Shown here in pieces: positions 1-10,930 of a stretch of 64,000 nucleotides of DNA. Both the position numbers and the translations under genes were made by a program. The stretch's first letter is position 1, and every line of letters begins with the position of its first letter. Location: contig CALSFV010000212.1 of the NCBI GenBank assembly GCA_943737045.1, forward strand, positions 1,473,001 to 1,537,000. The letters run 5' to 3'. The notes under the pieces are model-generated. The model had not been told where the DNA came from and did no database searches. It saw nothing but the letters and a program-made list of their open reading frames with translations. This DNA is from Parapristionchus giblindavisi. Its lineage: Eukaryota; Nematoda; Chromadorea; Rhabditida; Diplogasteridae.

Positions 1-42
1 CATTTTCATTTTCATATTTCTCAAGTTATCTTGATCATATCA

Positions 43-68
43 GAGTAAAAGCTACTTTTGTACTTCGG
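43..68 (-). other. Conserved 26-bp box, representative copy in subfamily A
   Basis: The box begins GAGTAAAAG and ends TTGTACTTCGG. It contains the dyad AAAAG-CTA-CTTTT. Its reverse complement is found unchanged in subfamily B (for example 10,386-10,411), although most of the monomer has diverged between subfamilies. A few copies in each array carry changes, such as AAAGATACTT at about 1014 in A and the ACATAAAG insertion in B. A conserved protein-binding or nucleosome-excluding site is an inference only. Confidence 0.6.
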
Positions 69-121
69 TCATTATAGCAGCAGTAAAATATTATAGCTCG
101 ACATGACCTGAAGTGTGTCTC

Positions 122-442
122 ATTCAGAATTTTTTCCTCTTTCTCATAGTATATTACTCGATAAGTATCATTGACAATTAGACTTGTAACGAATTATTTT
201 GTACCAAAAACAGAGAGTATTGAAAGATATATTTACATATTGTCCGTACTGACCACTTTGAAATAGTTTATCCTATTCAGAATTTTTCGCTCTTTCATTT
301 GGTATATGACACGATAGGTTTCAATTTCATTTTCATATTTCTCAAGTTATCTTGATCATATCAGAGTAAAAGCTACTTTTGTACTTCGGTCATTATAGCA
401 GCAGTAAAATATTACAGCTCGACATGACCTGAAGTGTGTCTC
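122..442 (-). repeat. Representative subfamily A monomer with two half-units (122-274, 275-442)
   Basis: The motif ATTCAGAATTTTT occurs twice per monomer, at 122 and 275, and again at 443. This splits the 321-bp unit into halves of 153 and 168 bp. In both halves it is followed by a CTCTTTC run, a GTATATnAC-like motif and a CGATA(A/G)GT motif. This shared order suggests the monomer is an ancient dimer. Divergence between the halves is much larger than between monomers, so the doubling predates the current array. Confidence 0.8.
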
Positions 443-1276
443 ATTCAGAATTTTTTCCTCTTTCTCATAGTATATTACTCGATAAGTATCATTGACAATT
501 AGACTTGTAACGAATTATTTTGTACCAAAAACAGAGAGTATTGAAAGATATATTTACATATTGTCCGTACTGACCACTTTGAAATAGTTTATCCTATTCA
601 GAATTTTTCGCTCTTTCATTTGGTATATGACACGACAGGTTTCATTTTCATTTTCATATTTCTCAAGTTATCTTGATCATATCAGAGTAAAAGCTACTTT
701 TGTACTTCGGTCATTATAGCAGTGGTAAAATATCACAGCTCGACATGACCTGAAGTGTGTCTCATTCAGAATTTTTTCCTCTTTCACATAGTATATTACT
801 CGATAAGTATCATTGACAATTAGACTTGTAACGAATTATTTTGTACCAAAAACAGAGAGTATTGAAAGATAAATTTACATATTGGCCGTACTGACCACTT
901 TAAAAAAGTCTATCTTATTCAGAATTTTTCGCTCTTTCATTTGGTATATGACACGACAGGTTTCATTTTCATTTTCATATTTCTCAAGTTATCTTGATCA
1001 TATCAGAGTAAAAGATACTTTTGTACTTCGGTCATTATAGCAGCGGTAAAATATCACAGCTCGACATGACCTGAAGTGTGTCTCATTCAGAATTTTTTTC
1101 CTCTTTCTCATAGTATATTACTCGATAAGTATCATTGACAATTAGACTTGTAACGAAATATTTTGTACCAAAAACAGAGAGTATTGAAAGATATATTTAC
1201 ATATTGTCCGTACTGACCACTTTGAAATAGTTTATCCTATTCAGAATTTTTCGCTCTTTCATTTGGTATATGACAC

Positions 1277-4200
1277 GATAGGTTTCAATTTCATTTTCAT
1301 ATTTCTCAAGTTATCTTGATCATATCAGAGTAAAAGCTACTTTTGTACTTCGGTCATTATAGCAGCAGTAAAATATTATAGCTCGACATGACCTGAAGTG
1401 TGTCTCATTCAGAATTTCTTCCTCTTTCACATAGTATATTACTCGATAAGTATCATTGACAATTAGACTTGTAACGAATTATTTTGTACCAAAAACAGAG
1501 AGTATTGAAAGATAAATTTACATATTGGCCGTACTGACCACTTTAAAAAAAAGTCTATCTTATTCAGAATTTTTCGCTCTTTCATTTGGTATATGACACG
1601 ACAGGTTTCATTTTCATTTTCATATTTCTCAAGTTATCTTGATCATATCAGAGTAAAAGCTACTTTTGTACTTCGGTCATTATAGCAGCAGTAAAATATT
1701 ATAGCTCGACATGACCTGAAGTGTGTCTCATTCAGAATTTTTTCCTCTTTCACATAGTATATTACTCGATAAGTATCATTGACAATTAGACTTGTAACGA
1801 ATTATTTTGTACCAAAAACAGAGAGTATTGAAAGATAAATTTACATATTGGCCGTACTGACCACTTTGAAATAGTCTATCTTATTCAGAATTTTTCGCTC
1901 TTTCATTTGGTATATGACACGACAGGTTTCATTTTCATTTTCATATTTCTCAAGTTATCTTGATCATATCAGAGTAAAAGCTACTTTTGTACTTCGGTCA
2001 TTATAGCAGTGGTAAAATATCACAGCTCGACATGACCTGAAGTGTGTCTCATTCAGAATTTTTTCCTCTTTCACATAGTATATTACTCGATAAGTATCAT
2101 TGACAATTAGACTTGTAACGAATTATTTTGTACCAAAAACAGAGAGTATTGAAAGATAAATTTACATATTGGCCGTACTGACCACTTTGAAATAGTTTAT
2201 CATATTCAGAATTTTTCGCTCTTTCATTTGGTATATGACACGACAGGTTTCATTTTCATTTTCATATTTCTCAAGTTATCTTGATCATATCAGAGTAAAA
2301 GATACTTTTGTACTTCGGTCATTATAGCAGCGGTAAAATATCACAGCTCGACATGACCTGAAGTGTGTCTCATTCAGAATTTTTTCCTCTTTCTCATAGT
2401 ATATTACTCGATAAGTATCATTGACAATTAGACTTGTAACGAATTATTTTGTACCAAAAACAGAGAGTATTGAAAGATAAATTTACATATTGGCCGTACT
2501 GACCACTTTAAAAAAAGTCTATCTTATTCAGAATTTTTCGCTCTTTCATTTGGTATATGACACGACAGGTTTCATTTTCATTTTCATATTTCTCAAGTTA
2601 TCTTGATCATATCAGAGTAAAAGCTACTTTTGTACTTCGGTCATTATAGCAGCAGTAAAATATTATAGCTCGACATGACCTGAAGTGTGTCTCATTCAGA
2701 ATTTTTTCCTCTTTCTCATAGTATATTACTCGATAAGTATCATTGACAATTAGACTTGTAACGAATTATTTTGTACCAAAAACAGAGAGTATTGAAAGAT
2801 ATATTTACATATTGTCCGTACTGACCACTTTGAAATAGTTTATCCTATTCAGAATTTTTCGCTCTTTCATTTGGTATATGACACGATAGGTTTCAATTTC
2901 ATTTTCATATTTCTCAAGTTATCTTGATCATATCAGAGTAAAAGCTACTTTTGTACTTCGGTCATTATAGCAGCAGTAAAATATTATAGCTCGACATGAC
3001 CTGAAGTGTGTCTCATTCAGAATTTCTTCCTCTTTCACATAGTATATTACTCGATAAGTATCATTGACAATTAGACTTGTAACGAATTATTTTGTACCAA
3101 AAACAGAGAGTATTGAAAGATAAATTTACATATTGGCCGTACTGACCACTTTAAAAAAAGTCTATCTTATTCAGAATTTTTCGCTCTTTCATTTGGTATA
3201 TGACACGACAGGTTTCATTTTCATTTTCATATTTCTCAAGTTATCTTGATCATATCAGAGTAAAAGCTACTTTTGTACTTCGGTCATTATAGCAGCAGTA
3301 AAATATTATAGCTCGACATGACCTGAAGTGTGTCTCATTCAGAATTTTTTCCTCTTTCACATAGTATATTACTCGATAAGTATCATTGACAATTAGACTT
3401 GTAACGAATTATTTTGTACCAAAAACAGAGAGTATTGAAAGATAAATTTACATATTGGCCGTACTGACCACTTTGAAATAGTCTATCTTATTCAGAATTT
3501 TTCGCTCTTTCATTTGGTATATGACACGACAGGTTTCATTTTCATTTTCATATTTCTCAAGTTATCTTGATCATATCAGAGTAAAAGCTACTTTTGTACT
3601 TCGGTCATTATAGCAGTGGTAAAATATCACAGCTCGACATGACCTGAAGTGTGTCTCATTCAGAATTTTTTCCTCTTTCACATAGTATATTACTCGATAA
3701 GTATCATTGACAATTAGACTTGTAACGAATTATTTTGTACCAAAAACAGAGAGTATTGAAAGATAAATTTACATATTGGCCGTACTGACCACTTTGAAAT
3801 AGTTTATCATATTCAGAATTTTTCGCTCTTTCATTTGGTATATGACACGACAGGTTTCATTTTCATTTTCATATTTCTCAAGTTATCTTGATCATATCAG
3901 AGTAAAAGATACTTTTGTACTTCGGTCATTATAGCAGCGGTAAAATATCACAGCTCGACATGACCTGAAGTGTGTCTCATTCAGAATTTTTTCCTCTTTC
4001 TCATAGTATATTACTCGATAAGTATCATTGACAATTAGACTTGTAACGAATTATTTTGTACCAAAAACAGAGAGTATTGAAAGATATATTTACATATTGT
4101 CCGTACTGACCACTTTGAAATAGTTTATCCTATTCAGAATTTTTCGCTCTTTCATTTGGTATATGACACGATAGGTTTCAATTTCATTTTCATATTTCTC

Positions 4201-5454
4201 AAGTTATCTTGATCATATCAGAGTAAAAGCTACTTTTGTACTTCGGTCATTATAGCAGCAGTAAAATATTATAGCTCGACATGACCTGAAGTGTGTCTCA
4301 TTCAGAATTTCTTCCTCTTTCACATAGTATATTACTCGATAAGTATCATTGACAATTAGACTTGTAACGAATTATTTTGTACCAAAAACAGAGAGTATTG
4401 AAAGATAAATTTACATATTGGCCGTACTGACCACTTTAAAAAAAGTCTATCTTATTCAGAATTTTTCGCTCTTTCATTTGGTATATGACACGACAGGTTT
4501 CATTTTCATTTTCATATTTCTCAAGTTATCTTGATCATATCAGAGTAAAAGCTACTTTTGTACTTCGGTCATTATAGCAGCAGTAAAATATTATAGCTCG
4601 ACATGACCTGAAGTGTGTCTCATTCAGAATTTTTTCCTCTTTCACATAGTATATTACTCGATAAGTATCATTGACAATTAGACTTGTAACGAATTATTTT
4701 GTACCAAAAACAGAGAGTATTGAAAGATAAATTTACATATTGGCCGTACTGACCACTTTGAAATAGTCTATCTTATTCAGAATTTTTCGCTCTTTCATTT
4801 GGTATATGACACGACAGGTTTCATTTTCATTTTCATATTTCTCAAGTTATCTTGATCATATCAGAGTAAAAGCTACTTTTGTACTTCGGTCATTATAGCA
4901 GTGGTAAAATATCACAGCTCGACATGACCTGAAGTGTGTCTCATTCAGAATTTTTTCCTCTTTCACATAGTATATTACTCGATAAGTATCATTGACAATT
5001 AGACTTGTAACGAATTATTTTGTACCAAAAACAGAGAGTATTGAAAGATAAATTTACATATTGGCCGTACTGACCACTTTGAAATAGTTTATCATATTCA
5101 GAATTTTTCGCTCTTTCATTTGGTATATGACACGACAGGTTTCATTTTCATTTTCATATTTCTCAAGTTATCTTGATCATATCAGAGTAAAAGATACTTT
5201 TGTACTTCGGTCATTATAGCAGCGGTAAAATATCACAGCTCGACATGACCTGAAGTGTGTCTCATTCAGAATTTTTTCCTCTTTCTCATAGTATATTACT
5301 CGATAAGTATCATTGACAATTAGACTTGTAACGAATTATTTTGTACCAAAAACAGAGAGTATTGAAAGATATATTTACATATTGTCCGTACTGACCACTT
5401 TGAAATAGTTTATCCTATTCAGAATTTTTCGCTCTTTCATTTGGTATATGACAC
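1277..5454 (-). repeat. Subfamily A higher-order repeat block: one pentamer then two tetramers
   Basis: The marker GATAGGTTTCAATTT lies at 1277, 2885, 4170 and 5455, giving steps of 1608, 1285 and 1285 bp, i.e. five, four and four monomers. Each copy opens with a monomer carrying AATTTCTTCC (1413, 3021, 4306), then a TTATAG monomer, a CAGTGG monomer, and a monomer carrying AAAGATACTT. In the tetramers the last monomer has the left part of the pentamer's fourth unit and the right part of its fifth. This looks like a one-monomer difference made by crossover inside a unit. Confidence 0.85.
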
Positions 5455-8350
5455 GATAGGTTTCAATTTCATTTTCATATTTCTCAAGTTATCTTGATCA
5501 TATCAGAGTAAAAGCTACTTTTGTACTTCGGTCATAATAGCAGCAGTAAAATAATATAGCTCGACATGACCTGAAGTGTGTCTCATTCAGAATTTTTTCC
5601 TCTTTCACATAGTATATTACTCGATAAGTATCATTGACAATTAGACTTGTAACGAATTATTTTGTACCAAAAACAGAGAGTATTGAAAGATATATTTACA
5701 TATTGTTCGTACTGACCACTTTGAAATAGTTTATCCTATTCAGAATTTTTCGCTCTTTCATTTGGTATATGACACGATAGGTTTCAATTTCATTTTCATA
5801 TTTCTCAAGTTATCTTGATCATATCAGAGTAAAAGCTACTTTTGTACTTCGGTCATTATAGCAGCAGTAAAATATTATAGCTCGACATGACCTGAAGTGT
5901 GTCTCATTCAGAATTTTTTCCTCTTTCACATAGTATATTACTCGATAAGTATCATTGACAATTAGACTTGTAACGAATTATTTTGTACCAAAAACAGAGA
6001 GTATTGAAAGATAAATTTACATATTGGCCGTACTGACCACTTTAAAAAAAGTCTATCTTATTCAGAATTTTTCGCTCTTTCATTTGGTATATGACACGAC
6101 AGGTTTCATTTTCATTTTCATATTTCTCAAGTTATCTTGATCATATCAGAGTAAAAGCTACTTTTGTACTTCGGTCATTATAGCAGTGGTAAAATATCAC
6201 AGCTCGACATGACCTGAAGTGTGTCTCATTCAGAATTTTTTCCTCTTTCTCATAGTATATTACTCGATAAGTATCATTGACAATTAGACTTGTAACGAAT
6301 TATTTTGTACCAAAAACAGAGAGTATTGAAAGATAAATTTACATATTGGCCGTACTGACCACTTTGAAATAGTTTATCATATTCAGAATTTTTCGCTCTT
6401 TCATTTGGTATATGACACGACAGGTTTCCTTTTTAATTTTCATATATCTCAAGTTATCTTGATCATATCAGAGTAAAAGCTACTTTTGTACTTCGGTCAT
6501 TATAGCAGCGGTAAAATATCACAGCTCGACATGACCTGAAGTGTGTCTCATTCAGAATTTTTTCCTCTTTCTCATAGTATATTACTCGATAAGTATCATT
6601 GACAATTAGACTTGTAACGAATTATTTTGTACCAAAAACAGAGAGTATTGAAAGATAAATTTACATATTGGCCGTACTGACCACTTTGAAATAGTTTATC
6701 ATATTCAGAATTTTTCGCTCTTTCATTTGGTATATGACACGACAGGTTTCCTTTTTAATTTTCATATATCTCAAGTTATCTTGATCATATCAGAGTAAAA
6801 GCTACTTTTGTACTTCGGTCATTATAGCAGCGGTAAAATATCACAGCTCGACATGACCTGAAGTGTGTCTCATTCAGAATTTTTTCCTCTTTCACATAGT
6901 ATATTACTCGATAAGTATCATTGACAATTAGACTTGTAACGAATTATTTTGTACCAAAAACAGAGAGTATTGAAAGATATATTTACATATTGTCCGTACT
7001 GACCACTTTGAAATAGTCTATATTATTCAGAATTTTTCGCTCTTTCATTTGGTATATGACACGACAGGTTTCCTTTTTAATTTTCATATATCTCAAGTTA
7101 TCTTGATCATATCAGAGTAAAAGCTACTTTTGTACTTCGGTCATTATAGCAGCGGTAAAATATCACAGCTCGACATGACCTGAAGTGTGTCTCATTCAGA
7201 ATTTTTTCCTCTTTCACATAGTATATTACTCGATAAGTATCATTGACAATTAGACTTGTAACGAATTATTTTGTACCAAAAACAGAGAGTATTGAAAGAT
7301 AAATTTACATATTGGCCGTACTGACCACTTTGAAATAGTTTATCCTATTCAGAATTTTTCGCTCTTTCATTTGGTATATGACACGATAGGTTTCAATTTC
7401 ATTTTCATATTTCTCAAGTTATCTTGATCATATCAGAGTAAAAGCTACTTTTGTACTTCGGTCATTATAGCAGCGGTAAAATATCACAGCTCGACATGAC
7501 CTGAAGTGTGTCTCATTCAGAATTTTTTCCTCTTTCTCATAGTATATTACTCGATAAGTATCATTGACAATTAGACTTGTAACGAATTATTTTGTACCAA
7601 AAACAGAGAGTATTGAAAGATAAATTTACATATTGGCCGTACTGACCACTTTGAAATAGTTTATCATATTCAGAATTTTTCGCTCTTTCATTTGGTATAT
7701 GACACGACAGGTTTCCTTTTTAATTTTCATATATCTCAAGTTATCTTGATCATATCAGAGTAAAAGCTACTTTTGTACTTCGGTCATTATAGCAGCGGTA
7801 AAATATCACAGCTCGACATGACCTGAAGTGTGTCTCATTCAGAATTTTTTCCTCTTTCACATAGTATATTACTCGATAAGTATCATTGACAATTAGACTT
7901 GTAACGAATTATTTTGTACCAAAAACAGAGAGTATTGAAAGATAAATTTACATATTGGCCGTACTGACCACTTTGAAATAGTTTATCCTATTCAGAATTT
8001 TTCGCTCTTTCATTTGGTATATGACACGATAGGTTTCAATTTCATTTTCATATTTCTCAAGTTATCTTGATCATATCAGAGTAAAAGCTACTTTTGTACT
8101 TCGGTCATTATAGCAGCGGTAAAATATCACAGATCGACATGACCTGAAGTGTGTCTCATTCAGAATTTTTTCCTCTTTCACATAGTATATTACTCGATAA
8201 GTATCATTGACAATTAGACTTGTAACGAATTATTTTGTACCAAAAACAGAGAGTATTGAAAGATAAATTTACATATTGGCCGTACTGACCACTTTGAAAT
8301 AGTCTATCTTATTCAGAATTTTTTCGCTCTTTCATTTGGTATATGACACG
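5455..8350 (-). repeat. Subfamily A block with CCTTTTTAATT variants
   Basis: Beyond the tetramers the order is less regular. From 6421 several monomers carry a 1-bp longer variant reading CAGGTTTCCTTTTTAATT followed by CATATATCTC, at 6421, 6743, 7065 and 7708. Between the last two lies a GATAGGTTTCAATTT monomer at 7386, and another follows at 8029, so a 643-bp dimer pattern is partly established. The monomer at 5466-5790 has CATAATAG and TGTTCG, not seen elsewhere. No genes are visible. Confidence 0.7.
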
Positions 8351-8640
8351 ATAGGTTTCATTTTCATTTTGATATTTGTCAAGTTATCTTGATCATATCA
8401 GAGTAAAAGCTACTTTTGTACTTCGGTCATTATAGCAGCGGTAAAATATCACAGATCGACATGACCTGAAGTGTGTCTCATTCAGAATTTTTTCCTCTTT
8501 CACATAGTATATTACTCGATAAGTATCATTGACAATTAGACTTGTAACGAATTATTTTGTACCAAAAACAGAGAGTATTGAAAGATAAATTTACATATTG
8601 TCCGTACTGACCACTTTGAAATAGTCTATATTATTCAGAA

Positions 8641-10205
8641 TTTTTCCCTCTTTCATTTGGTATATGACACGATAGGTTTCATTTTCATTTTCATATTTCT
8701 CAAGTTATCTTGATCATATCAGAGTGAAAGCTACTTTTGTACTTCGGTCATTATAGCAGCAGTAAAATATTACAGCTCGACATGACCTGAAGTGTGTCTC
8801 ATTCAGAATTTTTTCCTCTTTCACATAGTATATTACTCGATAAGTATCATTGACAATTAGACTTGTAAAGAATTATTTTGTACCAAAAACAGAGAGTATT
8901 GAAAGATAAATTTACATATTGTCCGTACTGACCACTTTGAAATAGTCTATCTTATTCAGAATTTTTCGCTCTTTCATTTGGTATATGACACGACAGGTTT
9001 CATTTTCATTTTCATATTTCTCAAGTTATCTTGATCATATCAGAGTAAAAGCTACTTTTGTACTTCGGTCATTATAGCAGCAGTAAAATATTACAGCTCG
9101 ACATGACCTGAAGTGTGTCTCATTCAGAATTTTTTCCTCTTTCACATAGTATATCACTCGCTGAGTATCATTGACAATTAGACTTGTAACGAATTGTTTT
9201 GTACCAAAAACAGAGAGTACTGAAAGATAAATTTACATATTGGCCGTACTGACCACTTCGAAATAGTTTATCTTATTCAGAATTTTTCGCTCTTTCATTT
9301 GGTATATGACACGACAGGTTTCATTTTCATTTTCATATTTCTCAAGTTATCTTGATCATATCAGAGTAAAAGCTACTTTTGTACTTCGGTCATTATAGCA
9401 GCAGTAAAATATCACAGCTCGACATGACCTGAAGTGTGTCTCATTCAGAATTTTTTCCTCTTTCACATAGTATATTACTCGATAAGTATCATTGACAATT
9501 AGACTTGTAACGAATTATTTTGTACCAAAAACAGAGAGTATTGAAAGATAAATTTACATATTGGCCGTACTGACCACTTTGAAATAGTTTATCCTATTCA
9601 GAATTTTTCGCTCTTTCATTTGGTATATGACACGATAGGTTTCAATTTCATTTTCATATTTCTCAAGTTATCTTGATCATATCAGAGTAAAAGCTACTTT
9701 TGTACTTCGGTCATTATAGCAGCAGTAAAATATTATAGCTCGACATGACCTGAAGTGTGTCTCATTCAGAATTTTTTCCTCTTTCACATAGTATATTACT
9801 CGATAAGTATCATTGACAATTAGACTTGTAACGAATTATTTTGTACCAAAAACAGAGAGTATTGAAAGATAAATTTACATATTGTCCGTACTGACCACTT
9901 TGAAATAGTCTATATTATTCAGAATTTTTCCCTCTTTCATTTGGTATATGACACGATAGGTTTCATTTTCATTTTCATATTTCTCAAGTTATCTTGATCA
10001 TATCAGAGTGAAAGCTACTTTTGTACTTCGGTCATTATAGCAGCAGTAAAATATTACAGCTCGACATGACCTGAAGTGTGTCTCATTCAGAATTTTTTCC
10101 TCTTTCACATAGTATATTACTCGATAAGTATCATTGACAATTAGACTTGTAAAGAATTATTTTGTACCAAAAACAGAGAGTATTGAAAGATAAATTTACA
10201 TATTG
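8641..10205 (-). repeat. Last subfamily A tetramer and its partial repeat
   Basis: A monomer with TTTTTCCCTC, CAGAGTGAAAGC and TTGTAAAGAATT begins at 8641 and recurs at 9925, exactly 1284 bp (4 x 321) later. The rare TTGTAAAG variants at 8863 and 10,147 are also 1284 apart. The second copy is cut off at the inverted junction. One monomer between them (about 9120-9265) is the most diverged in array A, with TATCACTCGCTGAG, GAATTGTTTTG, GAGTACTGAAAG and CACTTCGAAAT. Confidence 0.8.
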
Positions 10206-10241
10206 AAATAGTTTATCATATTCAGAATATTCAGAATATTG
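10202..10241. other. Inverted junction between satellite subfamilies A and B
   Basis: To the left, array A reads on the minus orientation; from 10,240 array B reads on the plus orientation. Just before the switch an A monomer lacks 18 bp: CATATTG is followed directly by AAATAG, the deletion ending at a repeated TTG. Then ATTCAGAAT appears at 10,220-10,228 and again at 10,229-10,237, followed by ATT and GCATTTTCGC, the standard start of a B monomer. Orientation was judged by aligning A with the reverse complement of B along the full monomer. A long stretch of B-type sequence follows with no return to A. Confidence 0.85.
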
Positions 10242-10385
10242 CATTTTCGCTACAAAACAATTCATGACAAGTCAAATTGTCAACGATACTAATCGTGTCA
10301 TATACCATGTGAAAGAGAAAGAAATTCTGAATCGTACACACTTCAGCTCATGTCGAACCGTATTATTTTACGGACGCCACAATGG

Positions 10386-10411
10386 CCGAAGTACAAAAGT
10401 AGCTTTTACTC
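10386..10411 (+). other. Conserved 26-bp box, representative copy in subfamily B
   Basis: This is the reverse complement of the box at 43-68 and is identical over 26 bp. The core AAAAG-TAG-CTTTT is a 5-bp inverted repeat with a 3-bp spacer. In many B copies the A/T-rich right arm changes to CTTTAACTC, and in some HOR units ACAAAAG becomes ACATAAAG, so the dyad is not kept in every monomer. It overlaps the self-complementary TCATATATGA at 10,410-10,419 in the ACTCAT variant. Confidence 0.6.
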
Positions 10412-10556
10412 ATATATGATAAAAATTACTTGTGAAATGTGAAAATGGCAATGATACCTATCGTGTCGTATACCCAACGAAAGAGCAAAAAAATCTGAAT
10501 ACGATACACTTTTCCATTCCTGAACAACGGTCACATAGGCCAAAATGCTAAATTAT

Positions 10557-10570
10557 CTTCCAGTACTCTT
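10557..10570 (+). repeat. Representative short linker (331-bp class)
   Basis: CTTCCAGTACTCTT directly precedes the TGCATTTT monomer start. Subfamily A has the matching short form (GAGTATTGAAAG on its own strand), so the short linker is probably the ancestral state. Confidence 0.8.
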
Positions 10571-10886
10571 TGCATTTTCGCTACAAAACAATTCATGACA
10601 AGTCAAATTGTCAACGAAACTAATCGTGTCATATGCCATGTGAAAGAGAAAAAATTCTGAATCGTACACACTTCAGCTCATGTCGAACCGTATTATTTTA
10701 CGATCGCCACAATGACCGAAGTACAAAAGTAGCTTTAACTCTTATATGATAAAAATTACTCGTGAGATGTGAAAATGGCAATGATACCTATCGTGTCGTA
10801 TACCCAACGAAAGAGCAAAAAAATCTGAATACGATACACTTTTCCATTCCTGAACAACGGTCACATAGGCCAAAATGCTAAATTAT

Positions 10887-10930
10887 CTTCTAGTACCTTT
10901 ACCTTACCTTAGAGTACCTTGGAGTACCTT
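10887..10930 (+). repeat. Representative long linker (361-bp class) with 30-bp extension
   Basis: This 44-bp linker replaces the 14-bp short form. The extra 30 bp consists of small repeats of AGTACCTT and ACCTT (AGTACCTTTACCTTACC, then GAGTACCTT, then GGAGTACCTT). It looks like local slippage or duplication of the AGTAC motif already present in the short linker. Variants GTACCGTAAAGTACC (before 16,801 and 17,497), GTACCGTGG (before 18,193) and GAGTAGCTTGG (before 30,504) occur. The extension is absent from subfamily A. Confidence 0.85.

Larger units (their letters stand above)
1..10240 (-). repeat. Satellite array, subfamily A (~321-bp monomer, about 32 copies)
   Basis: The whole stretch is head-to-tail copies of one AT-rich monomer. 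The landmark TGnCCGTACTGACC falls at 241, 562, 883, 1205, 1526 and 1849, giving steps of 321, 321, 322, 321 and 323. The odd bases come from T-run and A-run length changes. The array is cut by the left window edge and ends at the inverted junction near 10,205-10,240. Strand '-' means these copies run opposite to the subfamily B array on the right. Main variable sites are CAGCAG/CAGTGG/CAGCGG before TAAAATAT, TTTCACATAG/TTTCTCATAG, TGTCCG/TGGCCG and GATAGG/GACAGG. No open frame, RNA gene or foreign insertion is visible in these 10 kb. Confidence 0.97.
10279..10609 (+). repeat. Representative subfamily B monomer with two half-units (10,279-10,446, 10,447-10,609)
   Basis: The first half begins GTCAACGATACTAATCGTGT, the second GGCAATGATACCTATCGTGT. 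Both then continue with a GTATACC-like motif, an AAAGAG purine run, TCTGAAT, a TACAC motif and, further on, GGTCnCCACAATGGCC in the first and GGTCACATAGGCC in the second. The halves are 168 and 163 bp. This parallel order shows the monomer descends from a duplicated ~165-bp unit, and the same division exists in subfamily A. Confidence 0.85.

Noticed and set aside
1..10240. Array A as an unrelated second satellite
   Set aside because: Reverse-complement comparison with array B shows collinear similarity along the whole monomer, so they are subfamilies of one family.
10350..10372. RNA polymerase III B box (minus strand GGTTCGACATG)
   Set aside because: It begins like GGTTCGA, but the final conserved C positions are missing, there is no A box at suitable distance, and subfamily A has GCTCGAC instead.
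10386..10411. CENP-B box
   Set aside because: TTCG occurs in the monomer but is not followed by the A and CGGG positions of the consensus. The conserved box is a different sequence.
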